Shown here: positions 1 through 8,739 of the stretch, piece after piece
Numbering within the stretch: position 1 is the first letter of the stretch
Layout: each line of letters opens with the position of its first letter
Source: Nocardia sp.
Lineage (GTDB): Bacteria; Actinomycetota; Actinomycetes; Mycobacteriales; Mycobacteriaceae
NCBI GenBank assembly: GCA_014360565.1
Contig: JACIXH010000019.1
Location: forward strand, 1-40,795
Length of the DNA: 40,795 nucleotides
Reading direction: 5' to 3'
The notes under the pieces: model-generated
Database searches by the model: none
Told to the model about the DNA's origin: nothing
What the model saw: the letters and a program-made list of their open reading frames with translations, nothing else
Made by a program: the position numbers and the translations under genes

Positions 1-115
1 GCTCGGGCGGGGCCAGCGAAATCTGGCGCCGCTTGTACAGGACGAAACCCGCGACGAGCGCCACCAGCAGTACGGCGGCGATCGCGGCGATCAGGATCCA
101 CGCTTGCGAACTCAC
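1..115 (-). CDS. ftsY: FtsY, signal recognition particle receptor (5' end only)
   Basis: Only the first 38 codons are inside the window; the gene runs off the left edge. The GTG start at 115 opens with MSSQAWILIAAIAA, a single membrane-spanning helix to about residue 25, then a basic patch (YKRRQ) and the start of an acidic/proline-rich linker (SLAPPE). This is the usual N-terminus of actinobacterial FtsY, which is anchored in the membrane before the charged linker and the NG GTPase domain. FtsY receives SRP-ribosome complexes at the membrane. Its place downstream of smc matches the mycobacterial smc-ftsY order, although here two plus-strand genes separate them, so ftsY needs its own promoter. 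A TAGACT box lies 6 nt before the GTG. The GTPase domain is not visible, so the call rests on the N-terminus and synteny. Confidence 0.85.
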   Translation of the reverse strand, partial: MSSQAWILIAAIAAVLLVALVAGFVLYKRRQISLAPPE

Positions 116-121
116 CCGGCG

Positions 122-150
122 AGTCTATTCGTGCGGGGAGTTACCGCACG
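122..150 (-). promoter_or_regulatory. ftsY promoter with overlapping 7-bp inverted repeat
   Basis: On the minus strand a TANNNT-type -10 box, TAGACT (127-122), stands 6 nt before the ftsY GTG, the spacing expected for a leaderless transcript. Directly upstream is a perfect inverted repeat, CGTGCGG (130-136) / CCGCACG (144-150), with a 7-nt spacer, covering the spacer and -35 region. Such a placement suits a repressor or activator site. No regulator is identified. Confidence 0.45.
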
Positions 151-256
151 TCGGCGGCGTCTACGGGGCAGGTCGGCGCGACGTCTCCGGGCGCGTCGCG
201 GCGTGGCGGAAACACTACAGATTCGTTGTCCTGCGGAACTTCTGGCGCTTGCCCCA

Positions 257-262
257 TAGGAT
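257..262 (+). promoter_or_regulatory. Leaderless-type -10 box of the DUF2237 gene
   Basis: TAGGAT at 257-262 is followed by exactly 7 nt and then the GTG start at 270. This TANNNT-N7-RTG arrangement is typical of actinobacterial leaderless mRNAs. The GGAG next to the GTG lies too close to act as a ribosome binding site. No clear -35 box was seen. Confidence 0.45.
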
Positions 263-269
263 CGGCGGA

Positions 270-659
270 GTGACCGATCGAAACGTGCTTGGGGGGCCGC
301 TGGAAGAGTGCGGCGCCGATCCTCTCACGGGCTTCTACCGGGACGGCTGCTGCAGCACCGGTCCGGAGGATCTCGGCAGCCACACCGTCTGCACCGTGGT
401 GACGGCGGAATTCCTGGAGCATCAGGCCTCCATCGGCAACGACCTCAGTACCCCCCGCCCAGAGAACAACTTCCCCGGCCTGCAACCAGGCGACCGCTGG
501 TGCGTTGTAGCGGTCCGCTGGCTGCACGCCCACGAGGACGGCGTCGCCGCACCCGTGGTGCTGGCCGCCACCCACGAGAACGCGCTGGAGGTCATCTCCA
601 TGGACATCCTGCGCAAATACGCGGTAGACGTGCCCGACGACGTCAGCGATCTGCTGTGA
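270..659 (+). CDS. DUF2237 family protein (COG3651)
   Basis: A 129-residue protein with the full set of conserved blocks of the DUF2237 family: NVLGGPLEECGADPLTGFYR, then DGCCSTGPEDLGSHTVC, GNDLSTPRPE, FPGLQPGDRWC and PVVLAATHENALE. The family is small, cytoplasmic, cysteine-containing and widespread in bacteria. I know of no assigned biochemical role. The reading frame is open further upstream to position 33, but homology begins at the GTG at 270 and a leaderless -10 box points to the same start. The length matches the usual 120-130 residues. It lies in the plus-strand island between ftsY and smc and is followed by an MFS transporter with its own possible promoter, so there is no reason to link the two functions. 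Confidence 0.85.
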   Translation: MTDRNVLGGPLEECGADPLTGFYRDGCCSTGPEDLGSHTVCTVVTAEFLEHQASIGNDLSTPRPENNFPGLQPGDRWCVVAVRWLHAHEDGVAAPVVLAATHENALEVISMDILRKYAVDVPDDVSDLL

Positions 660-672
660 AGTAGCCGAGCCG

Positions 673-700
673 GGTCGGCGGCGCCCCGTTTCGGCCGACC
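673..700 (+). terminator. Possible hairpin after the DUF2237 gene
   Basis: GGTCGGC (673-679) pairs perfectly with GCCGACC (694-700) across a 14-nt loop, 14 nt after the stop codon. There is no T-run, so if it ends transcription it does so in the U-less manner common in high-GC actinobacteria. The stem is short and could be chance. Confidence 0.3.
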
Positions 701-766
701 ACCCCGACCGGTAGCGGCGGCGACGGTGATGGCGCGATCCCGCCAGCGACCGGCACGGCCGCTTCC

Positions 767-772
767 TACCGT
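767..772 (+). promoter_or_regulatory. Leaderless-type -10 box of the MFS gene
   Basis: TACCGT at 767-772 is followed by 8 nt and then the GTG start at 781. No purine-rich ribosome binding site precedes this GTG, which favours a leaderless transcript starting at or next to the initiation codon. Confidence 0.35.
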
Positions 773-780
773 CGGTCGTT

Positions 781-1998
781 GTGAATACCGAACCTGCCGT
801 CACGGCGCACCCCGGCATTGCCGTCCGTGGTTCCGTCGTTTTGTTCATGTCGCTGGCCGCCGCGCTGGGGACATCGACGCTCTACCCGTTACAACCCGCG
901 ATCGCTGAGGTGGCGGATTCCTTGGGGGCCCAGCTCGCCGCCGTGGGGCTCGCGCTGGCGTGCGGTCCGGTCGGGTACATGATCGGCCTCGGCCTGCTGG
1001 TCCCGCTGGTCGACCGTTTCTCGCCCGCACGGCTGCTCGCCGTCCAATTCGGCGTGCTGGCAGCGGCATCGGCACTGGGCGCGACGGCGAGTGGCGTGTG
1101 GCAGTTGGGCGCGGCACTGGGCGTGATCGGTGTGTGTTCGACGGTCGGCGCCGGGCTCAGCTCGGTGGCGGGCCGGCTCGCGCCACCGCATCGGCGTGCG
1201 ACGATCCTGGGCACCGTCACCGCGGGGATCTCGGCCGGGATCCTGGCCGGGCGGATCGTCGGCGGCTGGTTGGCCGAGGAGATCGGCTGGCGCGGAATGC
1301 AACTCGTCTTCGCGGCAGCCTGCGCGGTGGTCGCCCTCGGTTGCCTGGCGATACTGCCGTCCGCTCGGGGCACAACCGAGCACGGCTACCTCGCGACGTT
1401 GCGTTCGTTGCCCCTGCTGGTAGTGCGGCACACCGCCCTGCGGATCGCGGCGGTCCGCGGCGCGCTGTGGTTCTTCGCGTTCTGCGCGGTGTGGTCCGGT
1501 CTCGCGGTCGCGCTCGCCGAGCCGCCGTTCTCGTATTCGGCGGAGCGGATCGGCCTGTACGCCCTGGCGGGGCTGTCGGGCATGTTGGCCACGCGGGTCG
1601 CGGGCACGGCGACCGACCGGGTCGGCGCACCGCGCGTGATCCTGCTGGGCCTCGCGGTGGCAGGCTGCGCCGCGGTGCTCGCCGGCTTCACGCTGTCGAA
1701 CACCGCGGTGACGCTGCTGTGTCTCGCCCTCTTCGACGCCGGTCTGTTCGCCGCGCAGGTCGCCAATCAAAGCACCGTGCTGGCGATCGATCCGGCGGCT
1801 CCCGCGCGCTTCAACAGCGTGTACATGCTGGTGTACTTCGTCGGCGGCAGCCTCGGCACCGCGTTCGGTGCGGCCGCGGTCGCATGGTTCGGCTGGCCGG
1901 TGACCGCTACCGTCGCCGCGACGGCGATCGTGATCGCCGCGACCATCAGGACCGACAGCGGAACTACGCGGGTGCGCCGATCGGCTCGGGGTCGGTGA
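781..1998 (+). CDS. Major facilitator superfamily transporter
   Basis: A 405-residue hydrophobic protein with about 12 membrane segments. The first begins near residue 17 ([14 protein letters not shown]). The loop between segments 2 and 3 ([14 protein letters not shown]) is a version of the MFS D-R motif, and a related D-R loop recurs in the second half ([10 protein letters not shown]), as expected of the two-fold repeat. It resembles the AraJ/NepI-like proton-driven efflux carriers, but the substrate cannot be told from sequence. The start is the GTG at 781, just before the first membrane helix. The last 35 bp overlap the 3' end of smc on the other strand, so no terminator can separate the two genes. 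No neighbouring gene suggests a substrate. Confidence 0.85.
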   Translation: MNTEPAVTAHPGIAVRGSVVLFMSLAAALGTSTLYPLQPAIAEVADSLGAQLAAVGLALACGPVGYMIGLGLLVPLVDRFSPARLLAVQFGVLAAASALGATASGVWQLGAALGVIGVCSTVGAGLSSVAGRLAPPHRRATILGTVTAGISAGILAGRIVGGWLAEEIGWRGMQLVFAAACAVVALGCLAILPSARGTTEHGYLATLRSLPLLVVRHTALRIAAVRGALWFFAFCAVWSGLAVALAEPPFSYSAERIGLYALAGLSGMLATRVAGTATDRVGAPRVILLGLAVAGCAAVLAGFTLSNTAVTLLCLALFDAGLFAAQVANQSTVLAIDPAAPARFNSVYMLVYFVGGSLGTAFGAAAVAWFGWPVTATVAATAIVIAATIRTDSGTTRVRRSARGR

Positions 1999-4900
1999 CC
2001 TCGGCTCGGTTGAGCCGCTGAGAGATGACCTGGGTGATGCCGTCGCCACGCATGCTCACGCCGTAGAGGGCGTCGGCGATCTCCATGGTCGGCTTCTGGT
2101 GAGTGATGACGATGAGCTGGCTCTTCTCGCGCAGCTGTTCGAACAGGCCGATCAGACGGCGCAGGTTGGTGTCGTCCAGGGCCGCTTCCACCTCGTCCAT
2201 CACATAGAACGGGGAAGGCCGGGCGCGGAAGATGGCGACCAGCAGAGCGACCGCGGTGAGCGACTTCTCGCCGCCCGAGAGCAGCGAGAGTCGTTTGACC
2301 TTCTTGCCGGGCGGGCGAGCCTCGACCTCGATACCGGTGGTGAGCATGTCCGACGGGTCGGTGAGGATCAGCTTGCCCTCGCCACCGGGGAACAGTTTTC
2401 TGAAGACGCCGACGAATTCGCGCTCCACATCGGCATAGGCCTCGGTGAACACCTGGAGAATGCGCGCATCGACCTCGGCGACCACATCGAGGAGGTCCTT
2501 GCGCGCGTTCTTGACGTCCTCGAGCTGAGTGGCGAGGAAGGTGTAGCGCTCCTCCAGGGCCGCGAACTCCTCCAGTGCAAGGGGATTCACCTTACCCAGC
2601 GTGGTGAGATCCTTCTCGGCGCGCTTGGCGCGGCGCTCCTGGGTAGGCCGGTCGTAGGGCATCGGCTGCGGCGCGCTCACCTGCTCGCCGCGCTCCTTGG
2701 CTTGCTCGTACTCGTGCAGCTCCAGCGCCGAGGGCGGCAACGGCACATCGGGCCCGTATTCGGCGACGAGGTCGGCGAGTGCGATGCCGAACTGTTCGGA
2801 GATCGTCGTCTCCAGCTGTTCGATACGCAGGGCCGCTTGGGCTTTGGAGACCTCGTCGCGGTGGACGGCGTCGGTCAGCTGAGCCAGCTGGGTGTTCAGC
2901 GCCCGCGCGCGTTCTTTCACCTGTTCCAGCGCGGCGGCGCATTCGCCACGGCGACGGACCAATTCGTCACGCCGGGCCGCAGCGGTGGCCACCACCTGCT
3001 CGAGTTCGTGCTTGATCTCGGTTCCCGATTCGGCGACCGCCGCGGCGACGGCGGCGGCCTGGCGCCGGGCGGCCTGCGCACGCTCCGCGCGAGCTCTGGC
3101 CTCCCGTTCACCGCGGGCCGCCCGGCGCAGCGAATCCGCCTTGCCGCGTACCGATTCCGCGCGCTCCTCGGAGGTTCGTACGGACAGTCGCGCTTCTACC
3201 TCCATGGTCCGGGCCTCGGCGAGCGCGGCGGCGGCTTCCTCCCGCGCGTAGCCCGCGGTTTCGGTACTCGCGGCGCCGACACTGTCGTCGCTACCGTCGT
3301 GTTCGATCTCGGCGTGGCGCAACCGGTCTTCGAGTTCGGCGAGCGAGGCGAGCGACTTCTCCCGCGCCGCTTCGGCTTCCGCGCGCTGGGTGGCCAGCCG
3401 CTCCCCCTCGGTCTGCGCCGCGCGAGCACTCTGCCCGACGCGCGCGAGCCGGTCATAGATCGCCAACAGCGCCTGATCGGATTCGTGCAGCGCCATCAGC
3501 GCGTGGTCGGCGGCGTCCTTGCGGTCGGACTGTTCGGCCAGAGCCCCGGCCAGCGCGGCCTCCAGTTCCTCGGCGCGCCGCTGCGCCGCCGCCAATTCCG
3601 CGGTGGCGGTGTCGATATCGGCCTGGACCTCGAGCTGGCTCGGCATCCGTTCCGAACCGCCGACGATCCAGCCTGCACCGGCCAGGTCGCCGTCGCGGGT
3701 GACCACCCGCAGGTGCGGGCGCAGCGAAACGAGCTCGGTGGCGGCAGCCAGATCATCGACGACTACGACGCCCGCGGTGAGCGCGGCCAACGCGGCCCGA
3801 ACCCGGTCGTCGCCGTCGAGCACGTCGGCGAGCCACCGCGCACCGGCGGGCAACTCGCCCCGGACACTCGGGATCGTCGCCTCGGTAGCGAAGACGAAGG
3901 CCACCCGGCCGCCGTCACCGCCGCGCAATTCGCGCACCGCCGAGTCGGCGGTGGTCGCGGTGTCGGCCGTGATCGCGTCGGCGAGCGGACCGAGCAGCGC
4001 GGCCACCGCGGCCTCGAACCCGGACTGCACCCGCAAGAGCCCGGACAGTCGTCCGCCGAGGCCGCCCACCCCGTGCTCGAGCAGCCAGGCCGCGCCGTCC
4101 TTGCGCGCCAGATTCATCCCGAGCGCTTCGATGCGCGCGCCCAACCTGGCGACCAGTTTGCTCGCCTCGCGGTCGAGTTCACGCAGTTCTCGCACGCGCT
4201 CGTCGGCCAGGTCCTTCGCGGCGACGGCGTGTTCGTGCTGGGCGTCCAGACCCTTCTCCCCGGCGTCGAGTTCGCCGAGTTCGTCCTGCACCGAGTCGTA
4301 TTCGACCTGCGCGGCCTCACCCCGATGACGGGCGTCGGCGATAGCCACCGACAGACGCGCGATCTCGGCGTCGACGGACTGCGCGCGCGTGCGCAACGTG
4401 TCGACCTGGCCGGACAACCGTGCCAGCCCTTCGCGCCGGTCCGCGATCGCGCGCACGGCCGCCAGATGGGCCTGCTCGGCGGCCTTGGCGGCATGCTCAC
4501 GCTCGGCGAGGGCTTCGCGCGCGGCTTCGAGGGTCTCGGTGGCCATCTCGACCGTGTACCGCAGTTCGGCCTCTTCGGCCTCGACCCGGTCGGCTTCGGC
4601 CTCGAGCTGCTCGGGGTCGCGACCGGTTCCGCTCGGGGCCTCGGTGTGCAGGTGCCTGGCGCGGTCGGCGGCGATACGGATGGTGGCGTTCACGCGTTCG
4701 GCCAGTGCCGAGAGCTGGAACCAGGTCTGCGCGGCGGCCTCGGCGCTGGGGCTCAGCCGCGACAGCTGGAACTCCTGCTGCGCGAGTGCGGCATTGGCGG
4801 CATCGAGTTCGGTCTGCACCTTGGTCTGCTGCTCGCGGGCGTAGGCCTCTTTGCTGAGCTGGGATTCCAGCTCGCCACGGCGGGTGACCAGGTCGTCGGC

Positions 4901-5590
4901 GGCCAGCCGCAGCCGGGCGTCACGCAGATCGGCCTGCACGGTCTGCGCGCGGCGAGCGACTTCGGCCTGACGGCTGAGCGGTTTGAGCTGGCGGCGCAGT
5001 TCGGTGGTGAGGTCGGTGAGCCGGGCGAGGTTGGCCTGCATCGCGTCGAGCTTGCGGACCGCCTTCTCCTTGCGCCTGCGGTGCTTGAGCACACCGGCGG
5101 CTTCCTCCACGAACGCGCGCCGGTCCTCGGGCCGCGATTCCAGGATCGCCGAGAGCCTGCCCTGCCCGACGATGACGTGCATCTCGCGCCCGATACCGGA
5201 GTCCGACAGCAGTTCCTGGACGTCCATCAGCCGGCACGTGCTGCCGTTGATCTCGTACTCGCCCGCGCCGTCGCGGAACATGCGCCGGGTGATCGACACC
5301 TCGGCGTAGTCGATGGGCAGCGCACCGTCGGAGTTGTCGATCGTCAGCGTCACCTCGGCGCGCCCCAGCGCTGCCCGGCCGACTGTTCCGGCGAAGATGA
5401 CGTCCTGCATCTTCCCGCCCCGCAACGCTTTGGCGCCCTGCTCACCCATCACCCAGGACAGTGCGTCCACGACATTGGACTTGCCGGAACCGTTGGGGCC
5501 GACGACACAGGTGATGCCCGGTTCGAAGCGCAACGTGGTTGCGGACGCGAAGGACTTGAAGCCCTTCAACGTCAAGCTCTTCAAATGCAA
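1964..5590 (-). CDS. smc: Chromosome segregation ATPase SMC
   Basis: A full-length 1208-residue SMC. The N-terminal head carries Walker A GPNGSGKS at residues 31-38. Two long coiled coils flank a hinge domain at roughly residues 500-660, rich in glycine and lacking heptads. The C-terminal head contains the signature [10 protein letters not shown], Walker [14 protein letters not shown] and the H-loop IVITHQKP. The protein forms a dimer that works with ScpA and ScpB in chromosome compaction and origin segregation; neither partner is in this window. The start is a TTG at 5590, chosen because the protein then opens with [14 protein letters not shown], the family's invariant beginning. A purine-rich GGAGAGG lies about 14 nt upstream, rather far. 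No ATG fits. The 3' end overlaps the convergent MFS gene by 35 bp. Confidence 0.97.
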   Translation of the reverse strand: MHLKSLTLKGFKSFASATTLRFEPGITCVVGPNGSGKSNVVDALSWVMGEQGAKALRGGKMQDVIFAGTVGRAALGRAEVTLTIDNSDGALPIDYAEVSITRRMFRDGAGEYEINGSTCRLMDVQELLSDSGIGREMHVIVGQGRLSAILESRPEDRRAFVEEAAGVLKHRRRKEKAVRKLDAMQANLARLTDLTTELRRQLKPLSRQAEVARRAQTVQADLRDARLRLAADDLVTRRGELESQLSKEAYAREQQTKVQTELDAANAALAQQEFQLSRLSPSAEAAAQTWFQLSALAERVNATIRIAADRARHLHTEAPSGTGRDPEQLEAEADRVEAEEAELRYTVEMATETLEAAREALAEREHAAKAAEQAHLAAVRAIADRREGLARLSGQVDTLRTRAQSVDAEIARLSVAIADARHRGEAAQVEYDSVQDELGELDAGEKGLDAQHEHAVAAKDLADERVRELRELDREASKLVARLGARIEALGMNLARKDGAAWLLEHGVGGLGGRLSGLLRVQSGFEAAVAALLGPLADAITADTATTADSAVRELRGGDGGRVAFVFATEATIPSVRGELPAGARWLADVLDGDDRVRAALAALTAGVVVVDDLAAATELVSLRPHLRVVTRDGDLAGAGWIVGGSERMPSQLEVQADIDTATAELAAAQRRAEELEAALAGALAEQSDRKDAADHALMALHESDQALLAIYDRLARVGQSARAAQTEGERLATQRAEAEAAREKSLASLAELEDRLRHAEIEHDGSDDSVGAASTETAGYAREEAAAALAEARTMEVEARLSVRTSEERAESVRGKADSLRRAARGEREARARAERAQAARRQAAAVAAAVAESGTEIKHELEQVVATAAARRDELVRRRGECAAALEQVKERARALNTQLAQLTDAVHRDEVSKAQAALRIEQLETTISEQFGIALADLVAEYGPDVPLPPSALELHEYEQAKERGEQVSAPQPMPYDRPTQERRAKRAEKDLTTLGKVNPLALEEFAALEERYTFLATQLEDVKNARKDLLDVVAEVDARILQVFTEAYADVEREFVGVFRKLFPGGEGKLILTDPSDMLTTGIEVEARPPGKKVKRLSLLSGGEKSLTAVALLVAIFRARPSPFYVMDEVEAALDDTNLRRLIGLFEQLREKSQLIVITHQKPTMEIADALYGVSMRGDGITQVISQRLNRAEVTDPEPIGAPA

Positions 5591-5748
5591 GAGCGCTCGT
5601 CCGCCTCTCCGCGATCAGGCCGGGCCCCAGTGCGTGCGGGCATCGCACGCGGCCAGCGGTGATGAAGGTGACTCGGGTAGCCGGTTGCCGACGAGTTACC
5701 TACCCATGTGCTCGCGAAAGCTTAGCGGATGTAGCGGCAGGTTTGCGG

Positions 5749-6246
5749 TCAGTGCGGGTCGATGCGCTTCGGGTGCGGGTCCAGGTGCTTCATCTGCTTG
5801 TGGAGTTGGCGCAGATGAGTCTCGGTGCCGGGGGTCGCTTCCCAGCCGGTGATCACGCGGAAGACCAGCACCGCGCCCCACGGACCGATCACCCACATCG
5901 GCCAGAAGTAGGTGAGCTCACCCGCGGTCAGCGAGATCAGACCCCAGATGACCAGCACGATCACGCTGACACCGAGCCAGGAGCCCGCCTCGATGCGCTG
6001 CCAGATCGGGAACCGCGTGCCCTGCTCGCGCTGCGCGGGCGCGGCGGCCTGCTGCTGTTTGCTCAGCGGTGGCAGGTCGGACAGGACGACAGCGAGCTCA
6101 TCGCGCGTGGTCGTCGCGTAGACCTTGGCCACGCGCAGGTCGTACTCGCCGAGGTCGAGCCGGCCGTCGGCCAGATGCGTACCCAGCTGGGCGACGATCG
6201 CGTTGCGTTCGGCGTCGGACGCGCGCGTGCCGGGGGTGATATCCAT
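5749..6246 (-). CDS. DUF1707 domain membrane protein with two membrane segments
   Basis: A 165-residue protein. Residues ~6-60 form a DUF1707 domain (RASDAERN... LADGRLDLGEYDLR... LAVVLSDLP), a short soluble helical module widespread in actinobacteria. A glutamine-rich linker follows (residues ~62-75), then two hydrophobic segments around WLGVSVIVLVIWGLISL and MWVIGPWGAVLVF and a histidine/lysine-rich tail. DUF1707 proteins have no settled function; several combine the domain with small membrane modules. The frame is open to 6306, but the ATG at 6246 is preceded by GAGAGGAC at proper spacing and begins right at the domain. It follows the DUF350 gene by 87 nt on the same strand and precedes smc, so it may be the last member of the accessory group or independent. 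Confidence 0.75.
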   Translation of the reverse strand: MDITPGTRASDAERNAIVAQLGTHLADGRLDLGEYDLRVAKVYATTTRDELAVVLSDLPPLSKQQQAAAPAQREQGTRFPIWQRIEAGSWLGVSVIVLVIWGLISLTAGELTYFWPMWVIGPWGAVLVFRVITGWEATPGTETHLRQLHKQMKHLDPHPKRIDPH

Positions 6247-6333
6247 GCCGACGTCCTCTCCCTCAACATCCACCATGAAGTGCTGGTTCCAGCGTCCACC
6301 CTCCACAGTGCGATGTCAACCGCCGGGAGCAGC

Positions 6334-6789
6334 TCAGAGGATGGCGAAGGCGACCACGAGGCCGAGCGCGAAGTGCGCTGCGGCGACCACGAGAACCTCG
6401 GGGGTGTAGGTCTCGGCGTGCAGCGTGCGGCCGATGTCGATGCCGGTCACCTTCTCGATCACGCGCACCGAGATCACCTGCGCGATGATGCCGACCAGGC
6501 CGTACACGATCGCCGCGATCAGCCCTTGCGACAGCTTGCCGCTGCCGCCGGTGGCCAGTACCGCGAACACGACGATGAACGCCATGCTGATCATGCCCGC
6601 GGCGGAGACGATGATCGCGTTCGGCTTGCCCGCCACCACCAGATCGCGCAGTTTGCCGGGTGTGGTGAGGTCGATGGCGAAGAATCCGATCAGCATGAGG
6701 ACGAGGCCGATCAGGCAGTACAGGATGATGGCGCCGACGCCTTCACCGAGCGCACTCCAATAACCCGACTCCAGGGCGAGGGCGGTCAT
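6334..6789 (-). CDS. DUF350 (YjfL-like) membrane protein
   Basis: A 151-residue protein with four membrane segments: AIILYCLIGLVLMLIGFFAI, AIIVSAAGMISMAFIVVFAVL, LIAAIVYGLVGIIAQVISV and EVLVVAAAHFALGLVVAF. The pattern, including DLTTPGKL after the first helix and a polar loop before the last, is that of the DUF350 family (E. coli YjfL). No biochemical activity is established. The ATG at 6789 is chosen over an upstream codon at 6807 because AAAGGA stands 5-6 nt before it. It lies 35 nt after the ATP-grasp ligase gene, so the two are probably co-transcribed. In enterobacteria yjfL also sits with a GspS-like ligase (yjfC) and a DUF1190 gene (yjfM), which supports a shared function. Confidence 0.85.
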   Translation of the reverse strand: MTALALESGYWSALGEGVGAIILYCLIGLVLMLIGFFAIDLTTPGKLRDLVVAGKPNAIIVSAAGMISMAFIVVFAVLATGGSGKLSQGLIAAIVYGLVGIIAQVISVRVIEKVTGIDIGRTLHAETYTPEVLVVAAAHFALGLVVAFAIL

Positions 6790-6824
6790 GGTGGTCCTTT
6801 CGAACAATGTTGTGAGGTCAGTTG

Positions 6825-7988
6825 TCAGTCGACGATGCGGTGCGGCACGAACGCGGCGCCGTCATCGGTGATCAGGCCGGCGGTTTCGCGGATACCCAGA
6901 CCCGCCGCGGTGTCGCCCACGACCCAGGCGCCGAGCACCGGGCGCATCCCGTCGAACTCCGGTAGCGGGTCGAGCAATTGGTAGACGAAACCTTCGGCGC
7001 CGTAGACGCCGCCGGTCGCGGTCTCCATGCCGGGGCCGACGATGGTCATGTTCGCGCCCTCGCGGCCGAGCTTGGGTTTGCGGATGTATTCGGTGAGCTC
7101 GTGCGGATTGTCGAGGTAGGCAGGCAGCAGGTTGGGGTGGCCGGGATACATCTCCCACAGGACCGCCAGGATCGCCTTGTTGCTCAGCAGCGTGGTCCAC
7201 AGCGGTTCGACCCATGCGGTCGCGGGCAAGCTTGCGACGACGCGTTTGCCGAAGTCGTCGTCGAGGATCCATTCCCACGGATACAGCTTGAAGATCGACT
7301 CGATCGGCGCCTCGGCCAGATCGACGAACCGGTTCAGCTCGGTGTCGAAACCGACTTCCTCGATCGGCAGTGCGACCGTGTCGAATCCGGCTTCGGCCGC
7401 CGTCTCCTGCATGTAGGCGGTGGTGACGTTGTCCTCGCCGGTCGCGTCGGCGCCCGACCAGGTGAAGTGCAGCTCGGTACCGGGCAGCACGCCGCGCAGT
7501 TCGGTCCAGCGCTCCACCAGTTTCTCGTGCAGCGAATTCCATTGGTCGCCACCGGGATACACCTGTTGCAGCCAGTGCCACTGGATGATCGCGGCCTCGA
7601 GCAGCGAGGTGGGGGTGTCGGCGTTGTATTCCAGGAGCTTGGCCGGGCGACGCGCGTCGTAGCGCAGGTCGAAGCGTCCGTACACGTAAGGGTCACTGCG
7701 ACGCCACGATTCGGCGATCGGGCCCCAAGTCCATTCCGGCAGACCGAAATCGGCGAAGCGCTCGGTGAGCACGACGTGTTCGGCGGCGTGCAGGCACATC
7801 GACTGCAGCAGTTCCACATCGGCTTCCAGCGCGAGGATCTCGTCCATCGAGAACTCGTAGTGCACCGACTCGTCCCAGTACGGACGGGGCTGTCCACTGG
7901 CGTCGCGCCCCGGCGCGCCGTACACGAGCCCTTGTTTCTCGACGATCTGCTGCCAGTCCGGGCGTGGCGTGCTCTTGTTACGCCGCAT
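6825..7988 (-). CDS. Glutathionylspermidine synthase-like ATP-grasp ligase (YgiC/YjfC family)
   Basis: A 387-residue protein, the same length as E. coli YgiC/YjfC. It has the conserved blocks GRFDLRYD (104-111), EYNADTPTSLLEA (120-132), KLYPWEW (234-240), LSNKAIL and the ATP-binding KPKLGREGAN (304-313). The family is the synthetase half of glutathionylspermidine synthase. It uses ATP to make an acyl phosphate and then an amide bond. The amidase half of the bifunctional E. coli enzyme is absent. Mycobacteriales make mycothiol rather than glutathione, so the classical product is unlikely and the acceptor may be a peptide or protein (inference). The ATG abuts the TAG of the upstream membrane-protein gene with no gap, showing tight coupling. 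Confidence 0.88.
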   Translation of the reverse strand: MRRNKSTPRPDWQQIVEKQGLVYGAPGRDASGQPRPYWDESVHYEFSMDEILALEADVELLQSMCLHAAEHVVLTERFADFGLPEWTWGPIAESWRRSDPYVYGRFDLRYDARRPAKLLEYNADTPTSLLEAAIIQWHWLQQVYPGGDQWNSLHEKLVERWTELRGVLPGTELHFTWSGADATGEDNVTTAYMQETAAEAGFDTVALPIEEVGFDTELNRFVDLAEAPIESIFKLYPWEWILDDDFGKRVVASLPATAWVEPLWTTLLSNKAILAVLWEMYPGHPNLLPAYLDNPHELTEYIRKPKLGREGANMTIVGPGMETATGGVYGAEGFVYQLLDPLPEFDGMRPVLGAWVVGDTAAGLGIRETAGLITDDGAAFVPHRIVD

Positions 7989-8711
7989 CTACGATCCGCT
8001 CCCGCCGGTCGACTTGCTGCCGAGTCCGCCGCGCTGCACCGTGGTGCCGGTCTTGGTCTTGATCTCGGCATTGCGCGGTTTGACCGACGTGCCGCCCGTG
8101 GGTGGCTTGCCGATCGTCGGGGTGCCGCCGTAGTGGTAGCGGTATTGCGGCCAGCCCAGGATCAGCAGCCCGCCGACGTGGCCGCCGCCGTCACTGCGGA
8201 AATTGGTCTTGCCGTCGCCGCAGTTCTCGTCGGGGACAACGACTTCCTGCCCGTTCTCGTCGATCTGCACGCACGAGGCCGTCACCTGGTCGGGTGCGCT
8301 GACCGCACGGTAGGCGAGGTAGCCGCCGCCGACGAGCGCGGCGACACCGACGATGGCGACACCGCCGATCATCACGCGTTTGCGGTTGCGCCGCTTCTCC
8401 TCGGCCGCCGCGGCCGCGGCCCGCTCGGCTGCTTCGGCTTGCTTGCGTGCCTTGTCCCTGGCGCGCGCTTCGCCGACGGTCGGCGGACGCGGTTGGGTGC
8501 GGCCGGGTTCCTGCCTGGCCATCCGGCCGCGACGCGCCTGGTCACCGGGCTGGTCCGCACCCGGATCGGGATCCGGCGGTGTCGCACCGGCGTTCGGATC
8601 CGCTGGTTGCCAGCCCGCACCCGGGTCGGGCGGGGTCCACGGCGATCTCTGCGGTTCGCCGTCCGAGGGTTGTTCCGGTCGATCGGGCGGACCAGGGTTC
8701 TGTGTGCTCAC
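7989..8711 (-). CDS. Proline-rich single-pass membrane protein, DUF1190/YgiB-like tail
   Basis: A 240-residue protein. Residues 1-75 are proline-, glycine- and aspartate-rich and probably disordered in the cytoplasm. Residues ~80-112 form a charged alanine-rich helix (RARDKARKQAEAAERAAAAA). One membrane segment follows (VMIGGVAIVGVAALVGGGYLAY), then a ~100-residue outer domain with two cysteines (ASCVQID and DENCGDG), a glycine/aromatic stretch (GWPQYRYHYGGTP) and the tail TGTTVQRGGLGSKSTGGSGS. From memory, E. coli YgiB/YjfM (DUF1190) also has cysteine pairs, a glycine-rich middle and a C-terminal TTTVTRGGFG-type tail next to a GspS-like gene, so I regard this as the counterpart. The start is GTG at 8711, behind GGGGAGG. 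It is first in the accessory operon and abuts the ligase gene. Confidence 0.75.
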   Translation of the reverse strand: MSTQNPGPPDRPEQPSDGEPQRSPWTPPDPGAGWQPADPNAGATPPDPDPGADQPGDQARRGRMARQEPGRTQPRPPTVGEARARDKARKQAEAAERAAAAAAEEKRRNRKRVMIGGVAIVGVAALVGGGYLAYRAVSAPDQVTASCVQIDENGQEVVVPDENCGDGKTNFRSDGGGHVGGLLILGWPQYRYHYGGTPTIGKPPTGGTSVKPRNAEIKTKTGTTVQRGGLGSKSTGGSGS

Positions 8712-8739
8712 CGCTGCCGCCCCCTCCCCGAAGTCACCA

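Noticed and set aside
33..269. In-frame upstream extension of the DUF2237 gene.
   Set aside because: The family homology begins at the GTG at 270, the extension covers the ftsY start on the other strand, and a promoter box lies inside it.
2099..5662. A very long plus-strand open frame (over 1100 codons) opposite smc.
   Set aside because: It is the mirror of smc, whose GC-biased codons leave the antisense frame free of stops. The translation is repetitive in L, G, R and D and shows no domain.
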